NCBI RefSeq assembly: GCF_006159205.1
Contig: NZ_CP040812.1
Location: forward strand, 4,092,001 to 4,156,000
Origin: Antarcticibacterium flavum
Lineage (GTDB): Bacteria > Bacteroidota > Bacteroidia > Flavobacteriales > Flavobacteriaceae
DNA length: 64,000 nt
Direction of reading: 5' to 3'
Shown: in pieces, positions 45,854-54,789 of the stretch
How the letters are laid out: every line of letters begins with the position of its first letter
Numbering within the stretch: the first letter of the stretch is position 1
Program-made: the position numbers and the translations under genes
The notes under the pieces: model-generated
Told to the model about the DNA's origin: nothing
Databases searched by the model: none
The model's input: only the letters and a program-made list of their open reading frames with translations

Positions 45854-45927
45854 TCGGGATGACAGGATTTGAACCTGCGACCCTACGCCCCCCAGACGTA
45901 TACGCTACCAGACTGCGCCACATCCCG
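45854..45927 (-). tRNA. tRNA-Pro (GGG)
   Basis: 74 nt on the minus strand. Acceptor stem CGGGATG pairs with CATCCCG, the T arm GGTTCGAATCC is present, and the anticodon loop CTGGGGG gives anticodon GGG. CCA is not encoded. The 3' end points at the integrase, the usual arrangement for a tRNA-targeting island. Confidence 0.9.
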
Positions 45928-46132
45928 ATTTCAGATAATTGAAGAGAATATCTCTTGAAAATCCTATCCTTTTAAAGGAAGTGCAAATTAAGCAGCTTAT
46001 TTAGAATTTTCAAAGAGATTGAGAGGTAATTTTCTTTCAATCTCAGGAATAATACAATGGGACTTTAACGCCTATGGATTGAAATTTTTAATAGGGATAG
46101 AGGTTTCATGCTAAAATACTGCAAATAAGGTG

Positions 46133-46837
46133 CTAATAGATCCCAAAGGTATCTACTCCCCGCAGCACTTTAATGAAATCCTTGGCTGCCTTTCCTGCCG
46201 AGGCCGGATTTTGGCCTGTCACTATTTTTCCTGAAACTATGATCTTCGACATAAAGGGGATCTTAGCTTTCTTATATTTTGCTCCCAGTTCCTTTAAGCG
46301 GTCTTCGAGTTTGAAAGGGATATCGGTATATAAGCCCACCAGCTTTTCTTCAGTATTGGAAAAGGCGGTGAGTTCATAACCGGGAAGGAAGTGCGGGTCT
46401 TTTTCAGCAGCCAGCAGGAAAGCAGCCGGGCCATGACATACTGCTCCTATAGCTTTATCCTGCTTATGAAATTCCAGGAGAAGATTCGCGTTAATTTCAT
46501 CCTGGGCAAGATCCCACATGGGGCCGTGACCTCCGGGATAAAAAATGCCATCAAAATCCTCAGCTTTTACTTCGCTTAATTTAACCGTATGACTAAATGC
46601 TGCCTGCGCCAGTTCATCCTTTTCAAAACGACGGTTGGAAGCGGAAAGCTCCTCTACCAGCCTGCTGCGAGGGTCTACCGGTGGCTCTCCTCCCTTAGGG
46701 CTTGCCAGGGTTACCAGGTAATCCATATCCAGGAATTCATAATATGGTTCTGTAAATTCCCCCAGCCATACCCCGGTGGTCGAATCGATTTTTGGAATTT
46801 CTTTATGTGAGGTAAGTACCATTAAGATCTTCTTCAT
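46133..46837 (-). CDS. DJ-1/PfpI (Hsp31-like) glutamine amidotransferase-fold protein
   Basis: 234 residues. Key segments: MVLTSHKEIP, YLVTLASPKGGEPPVDP, GIFYPGGHGPMWDLAQ and the nucleophile elbow GAVCHGPAAFLLA with the catalytic Cys. This matches the Hsp31/class I amidotransferase-like group, which act as glyoxalase-type deglycases or chaperones. First gene right of tRNA-Pro, so probably host backbone. Confidence 0.88.
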   Translation of the reverse strand: MKKILMVLTSHKEIPKIDSTTGVWLGEFTEPYYEFLDMDYLVTLASPKGGEPPVDPRSRLVEELSASNRRFEKDELAQAAFSHTVKLSEVKAEDFDGIFYPGGHGPMWDLAQDEINANLLLEFHKQDKAIGAVCHGPAAFLLAAEKDPHFLPGYELTAFSNTEEKLVGLYTDIPFKLEDRLKELGAKYKKAKIPFMSKIIVSGKIVTGQNPASAGKAAKDFIKVLRGVDTFGIY

Positions 46838-46922
46838 CGTCCAGTATTTTTGATTTCATTCAAATTATAATTTTTACAGCAGACCGGGATGGTTATTATC
46901 AAAGATTTAAGACCTTATCAAT

Positions 46923-46951
46923 AAAAAAGCCCGGGAAAAGCTCCCCGGGCG
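46923..46951 (-). terminator. Rho-independent terminator, minus strand
   Basis: GCCCGGG (46929-46935) and CCCGGGC (46944-46950) form a GC-rich hairpin, followed on the minus strand by a run of six T. It ends transcription coming from the right, where no minus-strand protein gene exists. Confidence 0.75.
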
Positions 46952-47239
46952 TTAAAGACAAACTGACCCCTCAATCCAATTTGCCTATTGGTTAGGTTGT
47001 TTTTATCTGCACAGTGGCAGAAAAAATTAGGTAGAGGAACCGTACCCCTACAGAATTCCTCTATTAATGATGAAATTAAGAAGAGAAAGGAGGAAATTAT
47101 AACATGAATAGATAATTAACTAGAATTTAACAGATGTTACCATTCTCTCTATTTAAAATATAATTATATGTAATAATTCTTGGAAATCCATTTTAAAAGG
47201 TCACCTTTAAGAAATGATGATATTGAAAATGATAAATGA
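46952..47239. other. Intergenic, possible small RNA on the minus strand
   Basis: No gene. Because the terminator at 46923-46951 faces left and lies between a minus gene and a divergent regulator gene, a leftward non-coding transcript could start around 47000-47200. I see no known RNA family. Confidence 0.25.
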
Positions 47240-47968
47240 ATGGAACTTTTAAATCAAATAAGTAATAGAATAGGAGGTTTAAGGAAAAGATATGCCTATA
47301 CCATAAATGAAGTAATTGAAGATCTAAACATTTCCCGTGCGGAATACAAGGAAATTGAAAATTCTGGGGCTGGATTACAGGTCGAACATTTGTTAAAATT
47401 GGCAAGCCTTTACCAGAAACCTCTTTCTTACTTTTTTCTGAAAGAACCCCTTGAGCAGATGGATGGCAGAATACCTTTTATACCTGTTAAGGCACATGCG
47501 GGATTTATAAAGTCATATTCCAATGACCTGATTGAAGATGAATATGATTTCTATAGAATACCGGGGTACTACAGCGGTATTGGATATAAGCTGTTTGAGA
47601 TCGAAGGGGACAGTATGGCTCCAACTCTGGAATCTGGTGATATTGTTATTTGCCAGGATATAGCTCTCAAAAAACTTAAAGCCAGGGATACTTTGGTTGT
47701 AATTACTAAGGAGAAGGTACTTGTGAAAAGATTCATGACACAAACCAGGGATAATATCGTGTTCACAAATGACAACCCATTTGAGGATGAAGAGCTGACT
47801 ATTCCAAATTCTAAACTTATATTGACATGTTTGATCCTGGGAAAAATAACTAATAAACTCGTGCCGTCACATCAAATGATCTCATCACGTAAAATTGATG
47901 AAATGACAGAAGCCCTTGAATTTTTAAAGCAGGAAGTTTCCAGGACAAAAACAGAACTGAAAAAGTAA
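47240..47968 (+). CDS. XRE/S24 LexA-like repressor
   Basis: 242 residues. N-terminal helix-turn-helix (LRKRYAYTINEVIEDLNISR, EIENSGAGLQVEHLLKLASL) and a C-terminal S24 peptidase-like domain: an Ala-Gly site in KAHAGFIKSY (~85), the nucleophile in GDSMAPTLESGD (~122) and the Lys in VLVKRF (~162). So it could self-cleave like LexA or phage repressors. A coiled-coil tail follows. The regulon is unknown. Confidence 0.85.
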   Translation: MELLNQISNRIGGLRKRYAYTINEVIEDLNISRAEYKEIENSGAGLQVEHLLKLASLYQKPLSYFFLKEPLEQMDGRIPFIPVKAHAGFIKSYSNDLIEDEYDFYRIPGYYSGIGYKLFEIEGDSMAPTLESGDIVICQDIALKKLKARDTLVVITKEKVLVKRFMTQTRDNIVFTNDNPFEDEELTIPNSKLILTCLILGKITNKLVPSHQMISSRKIDEMTEALEFLKQEVSRTKTELKK

Positions 47969-48096
47969 AGATGCCATAGAACAGGTTAAGTGAGTATGTG
48001 GTAGATTAAATGTCAAATTTACATTAAAAATTATGTTAAGATCTTTGCGAATTTTACTTACCTGTAATACTTTAGAGCCAGATTAAAATTACTGAA

Positions 48097-48195
48097 ATGC
48101 CACCTTTTAAAATAAATCGCACTGTACTCATGGCTGTGCTTATCTTTGGTATTATGGCTGTAATATTCTATTATTTCCTGACAGCCCAACTCTGA
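48097..48195 (+). CDS. 32-residue membrane peptide
   Basis: ATG 48097, MPPFKINRTV then one helix (LMAVLIFGIMAVIFYYFL) and TAQL. Small single-helix frames like this are frequent in Flavobacteria. Downstream of the S24 gene by 128 bp; function unknown. Confidence 0.4.
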   Translation: MPPFKINRTVLMAVLIFGIMAVIFYYFLTAQL

Positions 48196-48319
48196 TAATA
48201 TAGGCAGTTACCAAATATTTCTCCACAAGTCCTTCCCTGGATACTATTGACTTCATGCAAAAAAAATGGGCAGCTTATACAACCGCCCAATTATAATAAC
48301 ATATTTTAAAATGTTAGCT

Positions 48320-48838
48320 TTATCTCCTGCTTCTATTGATCATCAAAATTATTCCTGCCGTTGTAAGCGTGGCTGCAAGAACACTCTTTAACACAAAACT
48401 TTTTCGGTTATACCTCAATTCTGCCTTCCAGCCCCTTTCAGCAAATATGTTTGGAAAGGTTCCTTTGGAAATATCATCGAAATATCCTTCAAATACATTG
48501 ATCCTATCAGCAAGTACCAGTGGTAACCAACGGCCATAGCTGGACTCACTGTATTTAAAAGCATATCTTCTTATGGCACCGCTTAGTCCCGAGGGAGGAA
48601 CAGAAGTTCCAAAGACTGCAGTAATATTTGGCCTTTCTACAGATTTTAATACCTCGATATTAACCGGTTGTTGCTCTGGTCTTTCCCAGGTATATCCTCT
48701 TATTTCCTCATCTGTCCTGGATTTCATGGGGTAGGTGGGGTCATTCTTAGGATCCCTGTCGATTCCCCATCCCTTTATATGGCTATGTTCGCCGCCCCTC
48801 TTATTCTGAAATTCTGCCGGGTTGGTTTCATCTGTCAT
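48320..48838 (-). CDS. Hypothetical protein with C-terminal membrane anchor
   Basis: 172 residues. Polar N-terminus (GGEHSHIKGWGIDRDPKNDP) and a C-terminal hydrophobic helix (LKSVLAATLTTAGIILMI) with a basic end. The middle (VFGTSVPPSGLSGAIRRYAF ... WLPLVLADRINVFEGYFDD) resembles a conserved Bacteroidetes tail-anchored protein I cannot name. It is transcribed with or after the alcohol dehydrogenase gene (42-bp gap). Confidence 0.6.
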   Translation of the reverse strand: MTDETNPAEFQNKRGGEHSHIKGWGIDRDPKNDPTYPMKSRTDEEIRGYTWERPEQQPVNIEVLKSVERPNITAVFGTSVPPSGLSGAIRRYAFKYSESSYGRWLPLVLADRINVFEGYFDDISKGTFPNIFAERGWKAELRYNRKSFVLKSVLAATLTTAGIILMINRSRR

Positions 48839-48880
48839 GATTTCTATTTTTAATTAATAATCTTTTTTCACTGCTCATTT

Positions 48881-50032
48881 TTATGCTGAAGGTGGTATTA
48901 AAACCGGTTTTATACAATTATCCAGTTTTGTAGACATTAAATGATAACCTTCTGCCACTTCCTCCAGGGGGATCCTGTGGCTAATAATTTGCTTTGGATC
49001 TATGATCCCGTTTTTGACATGCTCTATCAATTTAGGCAAGTGTTTCTTTACCGATGCCTGGTTGGCTCGTATAGTAATTCCTTTATTGACTACATTCCCA
49101 ATGGGTACAAGAGCATCTATAGGACCGTATACACCCACGATTGAAACAATACCGCCTTTCTTTACCGAATTGATTGCCCAGTGGAGGGCAGTGGTAGAAC
49201 CTCCCTGCAGCAGTAATTTTCTTCCAAGAAGGGTATTCATTGTGTCACCTGCAGCCTCGCCTCCCACGGCATCTATACAAACATCGGCTCCCAGGGAATC
49301 TGTGGTCTTTTTAATGAAAACTACAGGGTCTTCAAGTTCTGTGAAATTATAGACTTCACATTGTGCATAATCCCTTACGAACTCCAGGCGGTAATCATAT
49401 TGATCTATTACGATCACTCTCCCGGCACCAAAAAGCCAGGAACACTTTGCTGCCATGATCCCTATTGGTCCCGCACCAAATACCACTACGGTATCTCCTT
49501 CCTGTATACCACCCATTTCTGCTGCCTGGTATCCTGTAGGTACGACATCTGTGAGCAATACCGCATCATCTGGATCCATCCACTCTGGGATTACTGTTGG
49601 GCCAACATCGGCATACGGTACCCTCACATATTCAGCCTGGCCCCCGTTATAGCCACCGGCAGTATGTGAATAACCAAATATTCCCCCTGCTGCTGTAGAC
49701 TGCGGATTTGCCTCATGACAGTTACCATAAAGCTCCTGTTTGCAGAAAGCACATTTTCCACAGGCTATATTAAAAGGGACCATCACTTTATCACCAACCT
49801 TTACTTTTTCTACTGAAGAGCCTACCTCTACGATCTCACCTATAAATTCATGACCAAATACTGAACCTACCCGGGTATCTGGTACAATTCCATGATAAAG
49901 ATGAAGATCACTGCCGCATATACATGTGCGCAGGACCCGTACTATGGCGTCTTCAGGATGTTCGATCTCTGGATACGGTTGGTCATAATCTGCCCGGACC
50001 CGAAAGGGCCCTCTAAAATTCATTGCTAACAT
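48881..50032 (-). CDS. Zinc-dependent alcohol dehydrogenase (MDR, formaldehyde-dehydrogenase-like)
   Basis: 383 residues. Catalytic zinc ligands CGSDLHLYHG and GHEFIGEIVEVG, structural zinc loop CGKCAFCKQELYGNC, and Rossmann motif VVVFGAGPIGIMAAK with an acidic residue after the second strand (VIVIDQYDYR), favouring NAD. The pattern fits the glutathione-independent formaldehyde/threonine dehydrogenase-like branch. Cytosolic. Substrate not predictable. Confidence 0.9.
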   Translation of the reverse strand: MLAMNFRGPFRVRADYDQPYPEIEHPEDAIVRVLRTCICGSDLHLYHGIVPDTRVGSVFGHEFIGEIVEVGSSVEKVKVGDKVMVPFNIACGKCAFCKQELYGNCHEANPQSTAAGGIFGYSHTAGGYNGGQAEYVRVPYADVGPTVIPEWMDPDDAVLLTDVVPTGYQAAEMGGIQEGDTVVVFGAGPIGIMAAKCSWLFGAGRVIVIDQYDYRLEFVRDYAQCEVYNFTELEDPVVFIKKTTDSLGADVCIDAVGGEAAGDTMNTLLGRKLLLQGGSTTALHWAINSVKKGGIVSIVGVYGPIDALVPIGNVVNKGITIRANQASVKKHLPKLIEHVKNGIIDPKQIISHRIPLEEVAEGYHLMSTKLDNCIKPVLIPPSA

Positions 50033-50594
50033 AATATTCCTTTTTTGGTTATTATTCTAAATCATCTTCTTCAAACATCTTAATTTCAGGCATTTAAGAG
50101 GGGTTCTGAAATTTGCCCCTTCAAATTACAAAATGAAGCTGCCTGTAAAAAGTATTTAACGTGACTTTAGAAATAAGTTAGGAGGAAGCGTTAAGGAAAA
50201 GGGGCTATGTTAGGAGTTAGGAGTTAATTCAGTTGTCGGTTGTCAGTTGTCGGTTGTAAAAGGTGGAGAGAGGAAAGTGGAGAATGGATAGTCAGGAGTT
50301 GTTATGTTGTAGGGGTTGGGCTTGCCCCTACCCGGAAGGTATCGGTTAAAAAGGTTGTAGGTTGTAGGTTGTAGGTTGTGGGTTGTCGGTTGTCGGTTGT
50401 CGGTTGTCGGTTGTGGGTTGTCGGTTGTGGGTTGTCGGTTGTCGGTTGTCGGTTGAAAAAGGTGGAGAGAGGAAAGTGGAGGGTGGATAGTCAGGAGTTG
50501 TTATGTTGTAGGGGTTGGGCTTGCCCCTACCCGGAAGTTGGCAGTTGCGGTTGTCGGTTGTCGGTTGAAAAAGGTGGAGAGAGGAAAGTGGAGA
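50033..50594. repeat. Minisatellite block left of the IS110-type element
   Basis: Stretches of GGTTGTCGGTTGTGG-type 7-bp (GGTTGTN) repeats occur at about 50232-50265 and 50352-50456. They alternate with a larger unit beginning TGGATAGTCAGGAG (50285 and 50484) that contains the hairpin GTAGGGG-TTGGGCTT-GCCCCTAC. No credible gene. Confidence 0.8.
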
Positions 50595-50677
50595 GGTCCT
50601 ATGTTTGTATAAAAAAGCACAAGTTTCAGAAAAGTAGAGTAATTTAAAAGTGATAACTAACTCTAAAACTGAAACTT

Positions 50678-51745
50678 ATGCAAAAGCAAGTTACAAAATT
50701 AGACTATACGGGCAAAGATATTTTTGTGGGCATTGACACTCATAAAAAGAGCTGGAATATTACGACAATGATGGGGCTATTTTCCAAAACCTTTAATGCA
50801 CCTGCAAGTCCAGAGACTCTCCGGCATTATTTGGACAAGAAATTTCCCGGAGGAAACTATTTTAGTGCCTATGAAGCTGGATTTGCTGGATTTTGGCCTC
50901 ATTATCAACTTCTTAAATTAGGGATTAATTCTATTGTGGTCAATGCAGCTGATATCCCTACGACCATTAAAGAGAAGGTTCAGAAGACAGATGTAAGGGA
51001 CAGTAGAAAAATTGCAAAATCCTTGCAGAATAGAGATCTTACTCCCATCTATGTTCCCTCCTAGGAGTGTTTAGATGACAGAAGTCTCTGCAGGTATAGA
51101 AATACTGTTGTAAAGGAATTATCCAGAACAAAAAACAGAATAAGATCGTTTATCAATTTAAATGGCCTCAAAGTACCAGAAGATATCCCAGAAGGGAGGT
51201 GGCCGAAAAGATTGATAAATTGGTTAAAAGAAATTGACTTGAGTTTGTCTCTACGGCTAACTTTAAATGGATTGCTGGAGGATTATGAGCGACTAGCTGA
51301 GAAAAAAAAATGCATTACAAAACAAATAACTGAACTCTCCAGAACCAGCAGATATGAACAAGATGTGAAACTGCTTCGGAGTGTACCAGGAATCGGACTG
51401 GTAATAGCTATGGCCTTTTTAACTGAATTAGAGAATATGAATCGGTTTAAAACTTTTGATCAACTTTGCAGTTTTATAGGCTTTGTTCCTTCCACAAAAT
51501 CCTCTGGAGAAAAAGAAAGTGTTGGCGAAATTACCTCACGAGCTCAGGTTATTTTAAGACCACTTTTAATAGAGGCTTCCTGGATAGCGGTTCAAAAGGA
51601 TCCTGCATTAGCTTGCAGATATGCCGAATTATGTCACAAAGGTCTAATGCCAAATAAAGCAATCATTAGAATTGCAAAAAAGCTATTAAGAAGAATACGA
51701 TTTGTTCTAAAGAACAAAGAACTATATAAATTAGAAGTTGTATAA
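50678..51745 (+). pseudogene. IS110-family transposase with amber stop
   Basis: About 355 codons. N-terminal DEDD-type domain (DIFVGIDTHKKSWNIT, YEAGFAGFWPHYQL, KTDVRDSRKIAKSL) and C-terminal Transposase_20 domain (LLRSVPGIGLVIAMAFLTEL, FIGFVPSTKSSGEK). TAG at 51062-51064 cuts the frame after residue 128, but the frame reads on without further stops to 51745, so one substitution has inactivated it (or it is read through). Confidence 0.88.
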
Positions 51746-52110
51746 TCTCTATAAAATTTCAATCCAATGAGACCGTTCACTTTCCACTGCAGCGATTTTG
51801 CGACTGTTATCGGAGAGACTACGGCTCATTATTCTTTAATGCTGAACAAGACACTGCAGCGATAAATCGACTGCTCATAGAAGGCTGTTTTATAGAATTA
51901 CAACATCCGGGCACCCCAGGTAAGCTATGAAGACCGTGAGTTTTCTTAGCCATACCCGACATTGAATAATTGTAAAACCCCTTAACAAGAAGGGGCTCTA
52001 CTTTTTTCATCGTCATAAACCCTATTGCTGTTGAGTTGCTCTCCAGCAGAGCTCAATTCCTCTTCGGATTTATGACTTAAATTTATGAAATTTTTAGCTT
52101 CTGGAACTTG
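51746..52110 (+). ncRNA. Candidate bridge RNA region of the IS110-type element
   Basis: 365 bp without a gene between the transposase and the right end. It holds several inverted repeats, for example CCCCTT-AACAAG-AAGGGG (about 51980-51996) and TTGCTC-TCCAG-CAGAGCTCAA nearby. Known IS1111-type elements encode their bridge RNA here. The role is inferred from position only. Confidence 0.35.
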
Positions 52111-52123
52111 GTTTACAACATAG

Positions 52124-52663
52124 AAGTGGATAGTCAGGAGGTGTTATGCTGTAGGGGTTGGGCTTGCCCCTACCCGGAAGGTATCGGTTAAAAAAGTTGT
52201 AGGTTGTAGGTTGTGGGTTGTCGGTTGTGGGTTGTCGGTTGTGGGTTGTCGGTTGTGGGTTGTCGGTTGTGGGTTGTCGGTTGTGGGTTGTCGGTTGTGG
52301 GTTGTCGGTTGAAAAAAGTGGAGAGAGGAAAGTGGAGAGTGGATAGTCAGGAGGTGTTATGCTGTAGGGGTTGGGCTTGCCCCTACCCGGAAGGTATCGG
52401 TTAAAAAGGTTGTAGGTTGTGGGTTGTCGGTTTGGGTTGTCGGTTGTGGGTTGTCGGTTGTGGGTTGTCGGTTTACCGTTTAGGGGTGATTTTTCTTGGA
52501 ATTTGGAATTTGGTGTTTGGAATTTGGAAATTTGGTGCCTGGAAATTTTTGCTCTGCCGTCTCTTCTCTCTATTCCTGTCTCTTGTTTCTTGACTCTTGT
52601 TTCTTGTTTCTTGTTTCTTATTTCTTGACTCTTGTTTCTTGACTCTTGCCTCCGGGCTTTATT
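52124..52663. repeat. Minisatellite block right of the IS110-type element and low-complexity tail
   Basis: Two more TGGATAGTCAGGAG units (52127, 52340) with the GTAGGGG/CCCCTAC hairpin and runs of GGTTGTGGGTTGTC (52198-52313, 52410-52474). It continues into TTTGGAATTTGG (about 52498-52545) and CTTGTTTCTTGACT-type repeats (about 52575-52650). No gene. Confidence 0.8.
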
Positions 52664-53770
52664 TTAAACCAGCGGCATTGCAAAGGTGAAAATAGTTTCA
52701 TCTTCTGCGGAGTGGACTTCAATGTTCCCCTTATGTGCGTGAGCGATCTCCAGGGAGATATATAGTCCCAGCCCAAGGCCTTTTTTTCCTGTTTTAGCCA
52801 CATCTCTGTAAAATGGTTTAAAGAGATCCTCTATAGCTTCAGTAGGAATCTGGGAGCCATTATTTCGCACCTCTAATTTAAATTCCCCATTTAAGGATTC
52901 GACGTTTACCGTAACTGGAGTCTTTTCATCTCCATGAAGATCGGCATTTGAAAGCAGGTTCGAGAACAATTGAGAGATCCTGTTGTGATCACAATTTACA
53001 GACTTCTCCAACTTATATTCTACCTGGATTTCCCTTTCAGGAGAAACGGCCTTTACTTCATTGACTACCTGCTTTAAGGATTTTTCCAGCAGTGCGTTAT
53101 CTTCTTTCTTTTGAAGGATAATTCCTTCCCCTAACTTACCTCTTGCAAAATCAAGAATATTATCGATCAATGCCTCCATCCTAAAAGAGGTGGATTTTAT
53201 CATTGCAGCATTACGTTTTACCATTTCTTCCTTGGAAAACTTCAGCATAATATCTGCACTCATCCGGGTGGTGGCGATAGGATTCTTAAGATCGTGGCCA
53301 AGAATGGCGATAAACTGCTCCCGTAGCTGGGTGTTCTCGAGTTCTTCTTTTAATTCTTCAGTAACCTTTGCTTTTTCATCTATTGCATCCAGGTGAAATG
53401 AAATAAGATCTGCAAACAAACTAAACATATCCTTCACCTCCTTAGTGGAAACACTGGCAGGCTTAGGATCCAGGGCACAAAGAGTTCCGAAAAAACTTTT
53501 GTCCTTACGGTAAATGGGTACAGAGACATAACTCTGAAACTTGTATAATACTGGCACGGGATGGTTGCAATACTTATCGTCCTTCTCAACATGGTCTATA
53601 TATACCGGAAGGTTTGCCGCTCTAACCTCATCGCAAATTGTGGTTTTGATGGGCAGTTCATCCCCGGGTGCCAGTCCAAAATCCAGGGAATCCTTAACAG
53701 AGCAGGTGATCCATCGATCCTCGGTCACCCGGGCAATGGCCGCAAACCCCAATCCTGTGGTGTGGCACAC
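52664..53770 (-). CDS. GAF-domain sensor histidine kinase
   Basis: 368 residues from GTG 53770. GAF domain (GLGFAAIARVTEDRWITCSV, TTICDEVRAANLPVYIDHVE, SYVSVPIYRKDKSFFGTLCA), HisKA with FIAILGHDLKNPIATTRMSA (phospho-acceptor His ~158), and HATPase with NLLSNADLHG and KGLGLGLYISLEIAHAHKGN. Soluble, so it senses a cytosolic signal. The GAF homology seems to continue upstream of 53770 (IPIISKLLDVVCHTTGLGF), and the frame stays open to about 53893 without an ATG, so the true start is uncertain and may be a rare codon. No response regulator is adjacent. Confidence 0.85.
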   Translation of the reverse strand: MCHTTGLGFAAIARVTEDRWITCSVKDSLDFGLAPGDELPIKTTICDEVRAANLPVYIDHVEKDDKYCNHPVPVLYKFQSYVSVPIYRKDKSFFGTLCALDPKPASVSTKEVKDMFSLFADLISFHLDAIDEKAKVTEELKEELENTQLREQFIAILGHDLKNPIATTRMSADIMLKFSKEEMVKRNAAMIKSTSFRMEALIDNILDFARGKLGEGIILQKKEDNALLEKSLKQVVNEVKAVSPEREIQVEYKLEKSVNCDHNRISQLFSNLLSNADLHGDEKTPVTVNVESLNGEFKLEVRNNGSQIPTEAIEDLFKPFYRDVAKTGKKGLGLGLYISLEIAHAHKGNIEVHSAEDETIFTFAMPLV

Positions 53771-53960
53771 AACATCAAGTAATTTTGAAATAATTGGAAT
53801 TTGATTTACGGCAGCAACATCTTTTGAAAGATTTGCATTGTTTGATGGTGATTTGATCGTTTTGTTGGTTTTAGATGCTAATTGGCTAAAATAATGTTAT
53901 TTTCTATAATCTGCAAAAGCTGTCCTGAAACCGGAAAGATAAATTCCAGGAGGGCACAAA

Positions 53961-54788
53961 TTAGAATTCCTCATCGAGGATCAACACTCTTTCCTTACGC
54001 CTTTCTATCCTTTTTCTATGAAAATCCAAATTGTGATAAATACTTAATCTGGGGATATGCCGGTGTTCAAAGCTGGTTGGCCCTTTATTATACCTAAAGG
54101 TCCACATATATCCTGCCTGTATCTGGATATTTTCATTTAAAATATATCCCAGTCCTAGGAACACCCGGTTATCCTCCATGTAATTATAAGTTATGGTTTC
54201 TCCTGCCTGTATAAAGATTTCCTCATAGAAGGAGGCGAATAGAGTTTTGTTTACCAGCTTATAATTATTCAGGGGATAATATCCCGAGATTTTATAACGA
54301 AACCTATAGGTAAGCTCAAATGGAGAATCTACAACATAATCCCTTCTCCAACGCTGCTCGAACCTAAATGTGTGATAGAGCTTTAGGCGGTCAAAAGGTT
54401 GTACCAATAAAACCTGCTGCCAAAGGCGATATTGCGGCACCACATTGTCCTGGTCTGGAAGATCCTGCTGCGGCGCCCAGTAAAAGGGTGTAACAACTCC
54501 CGCAGTAAGTTCCAGCCTGTTGTTCACCAGGTAAGTAAGTCCAAATCTTAAATAAACCTGGGCCATATCCTCAATAAAATTGTTCGTACGCCTGTAATGA
54601 TATTCCCCGTAATAGAACATCTTTTCATTAAGACGGTATTTGGTATAGGTTCCCAGCCATAATCCCCTTGTATGGGTATAATCTTTTTCAACAGAGGTTG
54701 TAGGTTCTTCTGTAACCTGAGAAAATTGTGCTTTTATATCTTCTGAAACTAAAAGAAGTAAGATAAATACAAATAGAGTTTTTTTCAT
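53961..54788 (-). CDS. DUF2490 outer-membrane-like protein
   Basis: 275 residues from ATG 54788 (MKKTLFVFILLLLVSEDIKA, a clear signal peptide). The body has many aromatic strands (YTKYRLNEKMFYYGEYHYRR, FRYKISGYYPLNNYKLVNKT, IQAGYMWTFRYNKGPTSFEH), as in DUF2490 proteins, predicted beta-barrels. Its ATG lies 1 bp after the stop of the gene upstream (TAG-C-ATG), so the pair is translationally coupled. Confidence 0.82.
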   Translation of the reverse strand: MKKTLFVFILLLLVSEDIKAQFSQVTEEPTTSVEKDYTHTRGLWLGTYTKYRLNEKMFYYGEYHYRRTNNFIEDMAQVYLRFGLTYLVNNRLELTAGVVTPFYWAPQQDLPDQDNVVPQYRLWQQVLLVQPFDRLKLYHTFRFEQRWRRDYVVDSPFELTYRFRYKISGYYPLNNYKLVNKTLFASFYEEIFIQAGETITYNYMEDNRVFLGLGYILNENIQIQAGYMWTFRYNKGPTSFEHRHIPRLSIYHNLDFHRKRIERRKERVLILDEEF

Positions 54789-54789
54789 G

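Larger units (their letters stand above)
50595..52123 (+). mobile_element. IS110/IS1111-type element inside a minisatellite
   Basis: About 1.53 kb between two blocks of the same repeat; ends estimated from where the repeat stops. One transposase gene with a short 5' leader and a long 3' non-coding end (51746-52123), the arrangement of the IS1111 subgroup, where the bridge RNA is encoded after the transposase. Confidence 0.7.

Noticed and set aside
50352..50456. Protein-coding frame of VVGCRLWVVGCG-type repeats
   Set aside because: It is a translation of the GGTTGTN minisatellite with no start context or homology.
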